29,646 nt of DNA, taken from NCBI GenBank assembly GCA_029570205.1, contig JAKQSI010000028.1:1-29646 (forward strand), in the 5' to 3' direction. Source of the stretch: Candidatus Omnitrophota bacterium. GTDB lineage: Bacteria; Hinthialibacterota; Hinthialibacteria; Hinthialibacterales; JAKPRU01. Position 1 is the first letter of the stretch. Every line of letters begins with the position of its first letter. Both the position numbers and the translations under genes were made by a program. Below the pieces are notes generated by a model that was not told the DNA's origin, made no database searches, and saw only the letters and a program-made list of their open reading frames with translations. This document shows, one piece after another, positions 7,098 to 15,137 of the stretch.

Positions 7098-8378
7098 ATG
7101 AGAGTACTGATCGTCGGCAGCGGAGGAAGGGAACATGCGTTGGCGTGGAAACTCGCTCAGTCTCCTCACCTTACAAAACTGTTTTGCACGCCCGGTAATC
7201 CGGGTATCGGGAATCATGCGGAGTTAATCGCTGCCGGGGCAGGCTCCGTGTCCGATATTGCAGACTGGGCTAAAGAGAATGAAATAGACCTGGTTGTGGT
7301 CGGTCCTGAAATTCCGCTGGCCGAAGGGATTGCGGATTGTCTTCATGAGCGCGGCGTGCCGGTTTTCGGTCCAGATCGGAAGGCTGCGCGAATCGAAAGC
7401 AGCAAGGTATTTGCCAAAGAGTTGATGGATCGCCACGGAATCCCGACAGCCGAGTTTGTGGTCTGCGATACGGTGAGTCAAGCGGAGGAGGCAATCCGTC
7501 AATTTACATCCGAGGGCAAACAGGTTGTTGTGAAAGCGGATGGCCTGGCGGCGGGGAAAGGGGCGATTGTCACCAAAGGTCGGGATGAAGCGCTGGAAGC
7601 CGTTCGACGGGTGATGGTAGACCGTGTGTTCGGTTCTGCCGGGGATCGCGTGGTGATCGAGGAACGTCTTCGCGGCCCGGAGACCTCCATTCTGGCCCTG
7701 ACAGACGGAGAGCATCTGGTTGTCCTCCCGCCCTCACAGGATCACAAGCCGATCGGGGAGGGCGACACCGGACTCAATACGGGGGGCATGGGCGCATACA
7801 GCCCCGTTCCACTGGTGGATGACAGCCTCCTGAACCGCATCGTCAAGACCATTTTGCGTCCCACTATCCGGGCTATGAAACTGGAGGGATGTCCGTATCG
7901 CGGAACCCTGTACGCCGGTTTGATGATCGTGAACGGAGACCCTTATGTGATCGAGTTCAACTGCCGGTTCGGCGATCCGGAGACCCAGGCGGCGCTTCCG
8001 GTTGTGGAGGAGGACCTCCTTCCGTTACTGAAACAGTCTGCCGAAGGGAATCTCGGTCCCGACCGTATCGTAAATGCGAATGGCACTGCGCTTTGTGTGG
8101 TAATGGCATCCGGCGGATACCCGGAATCTTACGAGACGGGGAAATCCATTGAGGGGCTTGAAAATGATTTGGGTGAGGGAATCGTTGTTTTCCACGCGGG
8201 GACCGCCATGAAAGATGGGCGCTTGGTGACTGCCGGAGGCCGAGTGCTTGGGGTGACCGGGGTCGGGAGAGACTTTCGTGAAGCGGCCAAACGAGCGAAT
8301 CAGGGAACATCGCAAATCTCGTTTGATAAAGCGTACTATCGTCACGACATCGGATATCGCGTTTTGGGAGTTACTTAA
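7098..8378 (+). CDS. purD: Phosphoribosylamine-glycine ligase (GAR synthetase)
   Basis: The product is 426 residues, the normal length for the family. It joins glycine to 5-phosphoribosylamine using ATP, the second step of de novo purine synthesis in the cytosol. The start ATG 7098 has TTGGAGGT (7083-7090) seven bases upstream and gives the classic opening MRVLIVGSGGREHALAWKLA. Further family landmarks are VVVGPEIPLAEGIADCL, the ATP-grasp stretch VVVKADGLAAGKGAIV, LPPSQDHKPIGEGDTGLNTGGMGAY, and the metal-binding YVIEFNCRFGDPETQ. The gene is 27 bp after the ligase-like gene and could be transcribed with it, though the functions are unrelated. Its stop overlaps the convergent hydrolase gene by 8 bp. 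Confidence 0.97.
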   Translation: MRVLIVGSGGREHALAWKLAQSPHLTKLFCTPGNPGIGNHAELIAAGAGSVSDIADWAKENEIDLVVVGPEIPLAEGIADCLHERGVPVFGPDRKAARIESSKVFAKELMDRHGIPTAEFVVCDTVSQAEEAIRQFTSEGKQVVVKADGLAAGKGAIVTKGRDEALEAVRRVMVDRVFGSAGDRVVIEERLRGPETSILALTDGEHLVVLPPSQDHKPIGEGDTGLNTGGMGAYSPVPLVDDSLLNRIVKTILRPTIRAMKLEGCPYRGTLYAGLMIVNGDPYVIEFNCRFGDPETQAALPVVEEDLLPLLKQSAEGNLGPDRIVNANGTALCVVMASGGYPESYETGKSIEGLENDLGEGIVVFHAGTAMKDGRLVTAGGRVLGVTGVGRDFREAAKRANQGTSQISFDKAYYRHDIGYRVLGVT

Positions 8379-8946
8379 TAATTTTCAATATCTCTTTGAA
8401 CTCCGGTTTTGCGGCATCCTCCAGCATTTCCAGCAGCGCGGATTCCACGCTGGTGATGGTCACGCCCGCCTGACGCATCCGTTCCAGGGCGATATCCTGG
8501 CATTTGGCGCAGCGCGAAGAGGTTGCCTCAAACGGCACATGAACCTGGTATCCGTGCCCCACCAAATCCAGCGCCGTCTGCAACACGCACACATGGGCCT
8601 CGATCCCGGCCAGAATCACCTGTCGGCAGGCACGCTCTGACAGGAAGTGCATAACTTCCGCAGAGCCGCAACAGCTGAATGTGGTCTTTGAAAAGATCAG
8701 ATCGGAGGGAATTCGCTCTCGGATTTCGGGAACCAGTGGCCCGAGTCCCTTGGGATATTGCTCTGTGGCAATGACCGGCATTTTCAAGACCGAGCATCCG
8801 TTGAGCAGACCAAGCGTCTGACCGATCACCCGTTCCGACTCCTGAATCACCGGAATCAAACGCTCCTGGATATCCACAATAATTGCGACCGCACTGGCCG
8901 CTCGAAGGATTCCCGGATGCCGTCGATACGTTCTCTTGTCTATCAT
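8371..8946 (-). CDS. Isochorismatase-family cysteine hydrolase
   Basis: The product is 191 residues, the usual size for a single-domain isochorismatase-like hydrolase. The catalytic triad can be read directly: Asp25 in VAIIVDIQERL, Lys87 in LIFSKTTFSCC, and the nucleophile Cys120 in GIEAHVCVLQTALDL, preceded by the usual cis-peptide region. The sequence is closest in feel to the YcaC / isochorismatase-domain-1 group, whose substrates are mostly unknown, rather than to nicotinamidase, whose zinc-binding motif is absent. It overlaps the upstream RsbW-like gene by 4 bp (ATGA), so the two are translated together. Its 3' end overlaps convergent purD by 8 bp. Confidence 0.88.
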   Translation of the reverse strand: MIDKRTYRRHPGILRAASAVAIIVDIQERLIPVIQESERVIGQTLGLLNGCSVLKMPVIATEQYPKGLGPLVPEIRERIPSDLIFSKTTFSCCGSAEVMHFLSERACRQVILAGIEAHVCVLQTALDLVGHGYQVHVPFEATSSRCAKCQDIALERMRQAGVTITSVESALLEMLEDAAKPEFKEILKIIK

Positions 8947-9404
8947 TCGCTCTGTTTCCTTTCCTTGCCGCCCGACAGTGCCTGTTTTTCCATAATGCTC
9001 TTCGTCAGGTCTTTTCTCAGGTAAAGGATCGTGCCTTCCGGCGGTGAGGTATCGTATCGAATCTCATCGAATACCGATCGGATAATATGCACGCCCAATC
9101 CACCCGGTCTGATATCGTTCAAGTCACGCGACTTGATTTGCTCAAGAGGAACCTTTTTGCCGTAATCCCGAAGGGTGATAGACAGCTGCTTGTCCCGACA
9201 AGTGACATTCAGTTCCACCGGTCCATCTTTTCTGCCTTCGTAGGCATGACGCATGATATTGGTAAATGCTTCATCAACGCCCAGTGTCAGCAAATTGCAC
9301 TCCCGTCCCGGAATTAAGTGCAACTCCAGGACGGCGCGCAGCATGAGACGGACATGTGACCACATGGTCGGATCGCTGGGGAACGTTACACGAAAACCGT
9401 CCAT
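8943..9404 (-). CDS. RsbW/SpoIIAB-like serine kinase (HATPase_c_2), putative anti-sigma factor
   Basis: The product is 153 residues from ATG 9404, where an AGG lies five bases upstream. A GTG at 9434 would add ten residues. The GHKL ATPase boxes are clear: the N box LGVDEAFTNIMRHAY, the G1 box LRDYGKKV, and the G2 box PGGLGVHIIRS. This small stand-alone form is that of RsbW/SpoIIAB proteins, which phosphorylate an anti-sigma antagonist and bind a sigma factor. No antagonist (STAS) or sigma gene is next to it, so the target is unknown. It overlaps the downstream isochorismatase gene by an ATGA, an unusual pairing. The C-terminus is a Lys/Glu-rich tail. Confidence 0.87.
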   Translation of the reverse strand: MDGFRVTFPSDPTMWSHVRLMLRAVLELHLIPGRECNLLTLGVDEAFTNIMRHAYEGRKDGPVELNVTCRDKQLSITLRDYGKKVPLEQIKSRDLNDIRPGGLGVHIIRSVFDEIRYDTSPPEGTILYLRKDLTKSIMEKQALSGGKERKQSE

Positions 9405-9436
9405 TATACCTGCCGGGCAAGGGATATCGCCCACCT

Positions 9437-9826
9437 CTATTGTTTTTCTTCAATCAGGACATTCATATAGAACATCTTCACCTGTTGCATCGCCGGACAC
9501 AGATGGAGATCCCATGCCCCGCCTCTCCCTTTCCGCTCTGACATTGGGACATACATGACACCGTGGGTTGCGGCAAATATTCTGGGGGTGTGAGCTTCCA
9601 AGGTCAATAGTCCGGCAGTGAGATGATTTTGTGGATTGGGTCGGACTCGCTCAAACACAATTAAGCCATGGGGATCATCATTTCTTGCGATTATGCCAAC
9701 TTTCCTGCACAGAACATTCTGTAAGATCCTTATGTGGCGTTGCGGCTCAAACCGTTTCCCATAACGCGTATGTATCGATGCCCTTACCGGCGAAGCGGAT
9801 TCCGGAGTGTCTTCTCATCAATAATC
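9437..9826 (-). other. 390-bp stretch with a small uncertain minus-strand ORF
   Basis: This lies between the UDP-glucose dehydrogenase stop and the RsbW-like gene. On the minus strand a frame is open from about 9812 to a TAG at 9437-9439, but its only standard start is a GTG at 9658 with no ribosome binding site. The last part reads rather like protein (GGAWDLHLCPAMQQVKMFYM, then a short acidic/basic end), and the stop is two bases from the alternative GTG of the RsbW gene. It may be the remnant of a gene or a short leader gene. I recognise no family and see no RNA gene. Confidence 0.3.
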
Positions 9827-11161
9827 CTATGCAAACCCGTCAACCATATTCCTTCCAATTCCGTAATATATGAAACCCAGAGACCGCAACTTTGCCGGGT
9901 CATAGATATTTCTTCCATCAAAAACCACCCGAGACCGCATTCGAGATTTGATCATCTCCCAATTGGGGCGGCGAAATTCCTCCCATTCAGTCACAACTAC
10001 CAAGGCATCCGCGTCTTGCAGGCATTCATAATTCTTGGTTGCGTAGTCGATCCGGTCGCCGAAAACGCGGTGTGCCTGAGGAATGGCAACCGGGTCGTAA
10101 GCGATGATCCGGGCCTGATGCTCAAGCAGGAACTCAATCAGGGGGATACAAGGCGCTTCGCGCATATCGTCGGTATGCGGTTTAAACGCCAGTCCCCAAA
10201 CGGCGACGGTCTTTCCTTGCAGATTCCCCTTGAAATGATCGAGTACTTTTTTGCCAAGCACTTTTTTCTGTTGCTGATTGACCTGGTCGACCGCCGGCAG
10301 GATTCTCAATCGGAACTGCAATTCCTCACCGGTCTGGATCAAGGCCAGGATATCCTTGGGGAAACAACTGCCCCCATATCCCACTCCCGGAAACAGGAAC
10401 GAATAGCCGATGCGCGAATCGGAACCGATTCCCAGGCGCACCTGATCGACATCGGCTCCCACCCGTTCACAGAGATTGGCAATTTCGTTGATAAACGAGA
10501 TTTTGGTGGCAAGAAAACAATTGGCGGCATATTTGGTCATTTCAGCGGATGCGTTGTCCATGACCAGAATAGGTTTGCCGGTGCGCACGAAGGGACTGTA
10601 TAGTTCTTTCATGATTTCTACCGTCCGGACATTGTCCGCCCCGATCACCACCCGGTCCGGTTTCATGCAGTCTTCGATCGCCGTGCCCTCCTTTAGGAAT
10701 TCGGGATTGGAGACCACGTCAAATTCATACGTTGCCTTCCTCCGATCCAATTCCTCCCGGATGATTCGGGCAACCTGAGCGTATGCGCCGACGGGAACCG
10801 TCGATTTGATCACCACAATCTTGAATTGATTCATCAATTGTCCGAACTGATGTGCCACTTGAAAGACGGCGAAAAGATCCGCCTTGCCCTGTGCATCCGG
10901 TGGGGTGCCGACCGCAATGAAAAGTAGAAGCGATTCCTGAACGGCCTGTGCCAGGTCGGTGGTGAAAACCAATCGCTCCTCGGTTTGGTTCCGTTTCACT
11001 AATTCTTCCAGACCCGGTTCATAGATGGGAATTACGCCTCGCTGAAGTTCGGCAATTTTCTTCTCATCGACATCGACGCAGAAGACATCGTTTCCCGATT
11101 CCGCCAGGCATGTGCCGGTTACCAGACCGACATACCCTGTCCCGACAACGGCAATACGCAT
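9827..11161 (-). CDS. ugd: UDP-glucose 6-dehydrogenase
   Basis: The product is 444 residues. It oxidises UDP-glucose twice with NAD to UDP-glucuronate, a precursor for acidic capsule or O-antigen sugars. The start ATG 11161 follows AAGGAGAG at suitable spacing and gives the family opening MRIAVVGTGYVGLVTGTCLA with the NAD-binding GTGYVG. The catalytic Cys is in GVGYGGSCFPKD, the conserved Lys/Asn region is AANCFLATKISFINEIANL, and the C-terminal domain has GLAFKPHTDDMREAP. A GDP-mannose dehydrogenase shares this fold, but the overall motif set fits Ugd better. It is on the same strand as the second ligase-like gene, 473 bp downstream of it, within the envelope-glycan block. Confidence 0.92.
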   Translation of the reverse strand: MRIAVVGTGYVGLVTGTCLAESGNDVFCVDVDEKKIAELQRGVIPIYEPGLEELVKRNQTEERLVFTTDLAQAVQESLLLFIAVGTPPDAQGKADLFAVFQVAHQFGQLMNQFKIVVIKSTVPVGAYAQVARIIREELDRRKATYEFDVVSNPEFLKEGTAIEDCMKPDRVVIGADNVRTVEIMKELYSPFVRTGKPILVMDNASAEMTKYAANCFLATKISFINEIANLCERVGADVDQVRLGIGSDSRIGYSFLFPGVGYGGSCFPKDILALIQTGEELQFRLRILPAVDQVNQQQKKVLGKKVLDHFKGNLQGKTVAVWGLAFKPHTDDMREAPCIPLIEFLLEHQARIIAYDPVAIPQAHRVFGDRIDYATKNYECLQDADALVVVTEWEEFRRPNWEMIKSRMRSRVVFDGRNIYDPAKLRSLGFIYYGIGRNMVDGFA

Positions 11162-11634
11162 GAATGGCTCTCCTTGGCTACCGATGAGAACCCGCTCGAT
11201 GCGGGCCTCGCGCTTTACTCTGCGGACCCGGTCGATCACAGGGTCGCGGACATTGAAAAACCAATTATCGCTATCGGATTTGAGCCGATGAAGGGAGGGC
11301 CGGGATCAAAAGAAGAATTACCGATTATCCTGATAGTAACGGGCAAACAAGAAGGCAGCGTTATTTTTTCTGCACGGTTCCTGACCGATGAGATCGGATT
11401 TATCTGGGCCTTGTTCGATAACCATGAAGCAATACCGACGGCGCGTCGCATAAATGCCGAGGAAGAACGCATGGGGTACTGGGGAGCGTCTTCAATTGCA
11501 AAGGAATTCCCTGCCCAACCAAATTGTCCGCTTAGTTCACGGGATACGGTGCGGGGGATCCCGTCTGGGCAAGGATTTGGGGTGAGACATTCTTGCAATA
11601 ACACCGGTTCCTGACAGACAGTATTCCCCAAACC
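11162..11634. other. 473-bp region with overlapping antisense ORFs, no convincing gene
   Basis: Two frames are open here. A plus frame (11174-11614) would encode 146 residues and a minus frame (11236-11631) 131 residues; they overlap almost completely. Neither has a convincing ribosome binding site or a recognised domain. The plus frame has more protein-like composition in its middle (LTDEIGFIWALFDNHEAIP); the minus frame has the strand expected between the flanking minus-strand genes. One may be the remnant of an old gene and the other its shadow. The region presumably also carries the promoter of ugd. Confidence 0.3.
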
Positions 11635-13485
11635 CTATCCCAATTGCTTTAATGCTTCAATCCTTCGCCGGGCCTTCGCCGCTTCCTCCTCCATACCGTG
11701 TTTCTTGCACATCTCTTCCAGTTCTTCCCAATAGGGGATATAGCCGGGGTTCAACCGGAGAATTTGCCGTTGCTGCTCGATCATGGCTTCCACCGCGCCC
11801 AATCGCGCACAGATGTCCCGCAAGGCCAGGTGGGACGAAAAATCATCTTGAAGCCGCAAAGCATCCAGATAAGCATTGGCCGCCTCTTTCAAAAGACCCG
11901 CCTCGTAATAAGCCTCGCCGAGATACATGTAGTTCATCGGCTCCAGGGGATCGAGAACCACTGCCCACTGAAACTTGTCCAGCTCGATTACCCCCCGCTG
12001 ACGCGCTTCAAACCCCCGCCGAAGATAAACATTCGACAAAAACGGAAGAACCAATGGAATCATCAAAACCAGGCAAAGGCACACCCCATAAGCCGGATGG
12101 AAAGAACGTTTCCCTCTCGCTTCTGACGGTCCCCCTCTCCCTTCCGGGAGACTCCCTCTCCCCCCGGGAGAGGGTTGGGGTGAGGGAGTTCCAGGAAGCA
12201 AGATAGACAACCAGATCAACACCGCCACTGTGCTTGCCGGCAAATGAAACGGAAAACTGGCCAAGGCATGGAAAACAGCCATCATGAATCCCAGGAATAC
12301 CGCCGTCAGGAGCACGCGACTTTCCCCGTCCGCCCGACGGAGGGTTTGTAATGACCTCTTGATTACCGAAACCAGCAGCCACAGCAACAGAAAAACGCCC
12401 GGAATCCCGCTTTCCGCGCACGTTTCCAACAGCTGATGATGGGGTTGATCCACCAGTTTGACATAGGGGCTGGGATGTGCCCGTCCCTGTAATTCATAAT
12501 TCTTACCCTGGTAGGCCATGGAATACGCCTGGAAATTGCCGAAACCGATTCCCAGAAACGGATGCTCGTTAATCATCAACCGCGTGGTGCGCCAATTGAA
12601 TCGACGTGCCGCAAATCCGGTCCGCCACTGCGGTGAGGCTTTCGCCTGATCCAGAACGCTTCCTTCCCGACCGTTATATGGATTATCCGTGCAATAAAAT
12701 GTCGTGATCCCCGCCGCCAGAAAAAGGAGAATCCACAGCCGTGCTCCGAGCAGCTCCCTCAATCCGTGACGAATGGTGCGGAAGAACAGCGCGAACGAAC
12801 TCGCCAGCGCCAGTGCCAAAGCCGCTCCCACACAAAAAGTCGTCACAAACACGGCAACGCACAATCCCACAACAGGAACCGTAACCAAGCTAAACCACCA
12901 TCGCGACACACCGCGAGCGCATCCATGCGCGATCAGAGCGGGAAACAGGATCACGAGGTAACCCGCAACAAAGTTTGGATTGCCCATCGTCGAGACAATC
13001 CGCGCGCGCCAGTCGTTCACACCGCCGGTTGTTTGAATGAAATCCACCCCGTAATCCTGAAGTACCGCATATACGGCTATTATCAAAACGGGAAAATGAA
13101 GCCACTCGATCAGAGCAGACCGGTTCTCGCGTTGAGTCCACAATTGCCGACAAATCGCCCAGAACAGAACCGCCGTAATCGGCCCGGCGAAATCCCGCAC
13201 CTGTCGAAACGAATGAAATCCTGTCAGGATTGTAATCGCAGACCAGCCCAGGAACAGACCAATCGGCCACCACAGAGGGTCTCGCACCGGAGTAAAAATC
13301 CGTCTCGACCCGGCAATCCACACAGCCGTAATTGCCAGGGTTAATACCTGGAACAAGACTCGTTTCGGAAGGAGGTACGAATCATAGGAAATCGGGGAGA
13401 TAAACAACGGCACAACTACCGCAGTCAGAATTGCCAGACCGCGAACAAGTCTCCAGGAAAATCCATCCTGCCCGTTCTTATCCAT
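11635..13485 (-). CDS. O-antigen ligase/polymerase-like membrane protein with C-terminal TPRs (second paralogue)
   Basis: The product is 616 residues. It starts with ATG 13485, overlapping the end of the upstream DUF2723 gene by 8 bp. About a dozen membrane segments fill the first 430 residues. The Wzy_C/WaaL landmarks are NEHPFLGIGFGNFQAYSMAY, QPHHQLLETCAESGIPGVFL and FPFHLPASTVAVLIW. After the last helix, some 130 residues of TPR-like helices end the protein (PMNYMYLGEAYYEAGLLKEA, YIPYWEELEEMCKKHGMEEE). It probably joins or polymerises lipid-linked glycans at the periplasmic face. The loop before the final helix (about 435-455) is encoded by dispersed-repeat DNA, at the place equivalent to that in the paralogue at 4332-7070. 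It is likely translationally coupled to the DUF2723 gene. Confidence 0.85.
   Translation of the reverse strand: MDKNGQDGFSWRLVRGLAILTAVVVPLFISPISYDSYLLPKRVLFQVLTLAITAVWIAGSRRIFTPVRDPLWWPIGLFLGWSAITILTGFHSFRQVRDFAGPITAVLFWAICRQLWTQRENRSALIEWLHFPVLIIAVYAVLQDYGVDFIQTTGGVNDWRARIVSTMGNPNFVAGYLVILFPALIAHGCARGVSRWWFSLVTVPVVGLCVAVFVTTFCVGAALALALASSFALFFRTIRHGLRELLGARLWILLFLAAGITTFYCTDNPYNGREGSVLDQAKASPQWRTGFAARRFNWRTTRLMINEHPFLGIGFGNFQAYSMAYQGKNYELQGRAHPSPYVKLVDQPHHQLLETCAESGIPGVFLLLWLLVSVIKRSLQTLRRADGESRVLLTAVFLGFMMAVFHALASFPFHLPASTVAVLIWLSILLPGTPSPQPSPGGRGSLPEGRGGPSEARGKRSFHPAYGVCLCLVLMIPLVLPFLSNVYLRRGFEARQRGVIELDKFQWAVVLDPLEPMNYMYLGEAYYEAGLLKEAANAYLDALRLQDDFSSHLALRDICARLGAVEAMIEQQRQILRLNPGYIPYWEELEEMCKKHGMEEEAAKARRRIEALKQLG
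12133..12187. repeat. Tandem full and partial copies of a dispersed repeat in coding sequence
   Basis: A full unit at 12154-12187 has arms CCCTCTCC (12154-12161) and GGAGAGGG (12167-12174) followed by TTGGGGTGAGGG. A truncated unit (CCCTCTCCCTTCCGGGAG) lies at 12133-12150. Read on the minus strand it encodes the low-complexity TPSPQPSPGGRGSLPEGRGG within the second ligase-like protein. It belongs to the same family as the repeat at 5779-5814, inserted here in the opposite orientation relative to the gene. Confidence 0.7.
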
Positions 13486-15118
13486 TCCCGATACTTTCTT
13501 TGATGGAATTCGACTTATTGGGAGTCATATCCGGGTGAAGCAGAAACACGGTTCCCCACGGCAAGTATTCTCCGTAGTATGAATCGGTAAATGACCGCTG
13601 CTCCAACAGCAATTGTGCGCCGCAATCTTTCCAGAGGCTTACCCCACGCCACTGGGCCACGTAAGCGGGAGGGATGGTCGAGCAGATCGGACGTTTGTCC
13701 TTCGATGTCAGGATAATCCCAGACCAGACATCCTCATACCATTCCGTCGGTGTTCGATACTTGCCCAGGGGAAGCGGCTTGAGCCGGATACCGATCCCCT
13801 TCCCTGCCAGTTTCTCTCGATACCACGGCAACGCCAGGAAACCGTTTCCGATAGGATCTACATCCGGCCTGCGATGTTCCACAGTCTGCTGATAAATCAG
13901 AGGGAAAATCTCGTTGTCCTGGGATGGTTCGTACAGACCGACAAGGAGCAAAGCATTTGGCGGAAGAATCCGCAGAACATCCTCGCTATACCGAAAAGCC
14001 TCTGTGTCATCTCGAACGAGGGCGACCCTCCAGTAGGCACGTACAACAGGAAGCAACAGCAACAGGAGGCACAGCAAGATCACCCCACGTTCCATTAAAT
14101 GCAGCTTCCCAATACACCATTCCAGACCCAGACAAACAAGCGGAGCGGAGACCAGAAGAAAAGGCAACACAAAAACATCTCGATCCCCCACCAGGTAGAA
14201 CAGAAAAAAAGCCGCGTAAATGCAGAGAATTGAAAGATAGATCACTGTGCATCGCTTTTCTCGTCGATACAGCCGCCACACTCCAACAAAGAGCAGAGGC
14301 AGGAATATCCCCCAAGGCCAAAACAGGGCACACAAGTCCAGGAAAAATGCCTGGAGTGGCGAGTTCAGGAACCGGAACAACCCCCGCGAAAGATTCCCAA
14401 CAAACTCCCCGCCGGTTAGTAAAGCCATCCATCCCTGGAACGACGCGGGATGATACCAGTCCAACTCCACACCCGCGCGGGACCGGATCATTGGAATCAA
14501 AAGGAGCAGAAGCGGCAGTATGATGAGCAGGAAAAACCGCTTACGCACTTGCCACAGCATCCAGACAAGAACCGGCAGAACGATATAGTGATGAACCAGC
14601 GAGACTCCCGCCAGAAGCCAGGCAAAACCGGAGAAATCTTTTCCCGGCTGTTTTGCACAAAGGCTGAGATACAGCGCAACCGAGAGGAACAGCGCCAGCA
14701 GGGCATACACTTCCGCCGAGCGGGCGATACCCCAGAAAACCGGCGCAGTTCCCAGCCAGAGAACGCAGGAGATTCGGGATATGAGTTCCATGGGTCCGTG
14801 ATTCATTGCAAGTGTCTCAGCCGCTCGATACAGGAAAACCAGCGCGCACGATGCACACAGGGCCGACAGGATGTGTATCCGCATCATGACGGTTCCAAAA
14901 GGCACAATGGACAGGAGTTTTCCCAGGACGACATACAGCGGATATCCGGGGGGGTGCGGGACTCCCAGGGTGGCACAAGCCGTGATCAATTCCGGGGCAT
15001 CGCCCCAGGGAAGCGCAGGATGCAGCGTTATCAGGTAAAATGCGAACACACACAGGAAAATCGCTACCGAGTCTTTCGGCGATGAGTGATGAACATGAAC
15101 ATTCGAGGTGGAAGGCAC
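13478..15118 (-). CDS. DUF2723-family polytopic membrane protein (GT-C-like)
   Basis: The product is about 546 residues from a GTG at 15118. A longer frame back to 15253 would run antisense through the divergent neighbour's first codons and is unlikely. No ribosome binding site is clear, so the start is uncertain. Early in the protein HPALPWGDAPELITACATLG and GVPHPPGYPLYVVLGKLLS are the hallmark of DUF2723, related to TMEM260 and other GT-C glycosyltransferases. The acidic residue after the first helix is the usual catalytic candidate. About ten further membrane segments follow, then a soluble C-terminal domain (NALLLVGLYEPSQDNEIFPL). It probably transfers a sugar from a lipid carrier at the outer face of the membrane. 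It is coupled by an 8-bp overlap to the ligase-like gene. Confidence 0.82.
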   Translation of the reverse strand: MPSTSNVHVHHSSPKDSVAIFLCVFAFYLITLHPALPWGDAPELITACATLGVPHPPGYPLYVVLGKLLSIVPFGTVMMRIHILSALCASCALVFLYRAAETLAMNHGPMELISRISCVLWLGTAPVFWGIARSAEVYALLALFLSVALYLSLCAKQPGKDFSGFAWLLAGVSLVHHYIVLPVLVWMLWQVRKRFFLLIILPLLLLLIPMIRSRAGVELDWYHPASFQGWMALLTGGEFVGNLSRGLFRFLNSPLQAFFLDLCALFWPWGIFLPLLFVGVWRLYRREKRCTVIYLSILCIYAAFFLFYLVGDRDVFVLPFLLVSAPLVCLGLEWCIGKLHLMERGVILLCLLLLLLPVVRAYWRVALVRDDTEAFRYSEDVLRILPPNALLLVGLYEPSQDNEIFPLIYQQTVEHRRPDVDPIGNGFLALPWYREKLAGKGIGIRLKPLPLGKYRTPTEWYEDVWSGIILTSKDKRPICSTIPPAYVAQWRGVSLWKDCGAQLLLEQRSFTDSYYGEYLPWGTVFLLHPDMTPNKSNSIKESIGNG

Positions 15119-15137
15119 GTTGACGTCGGCGGATCGT

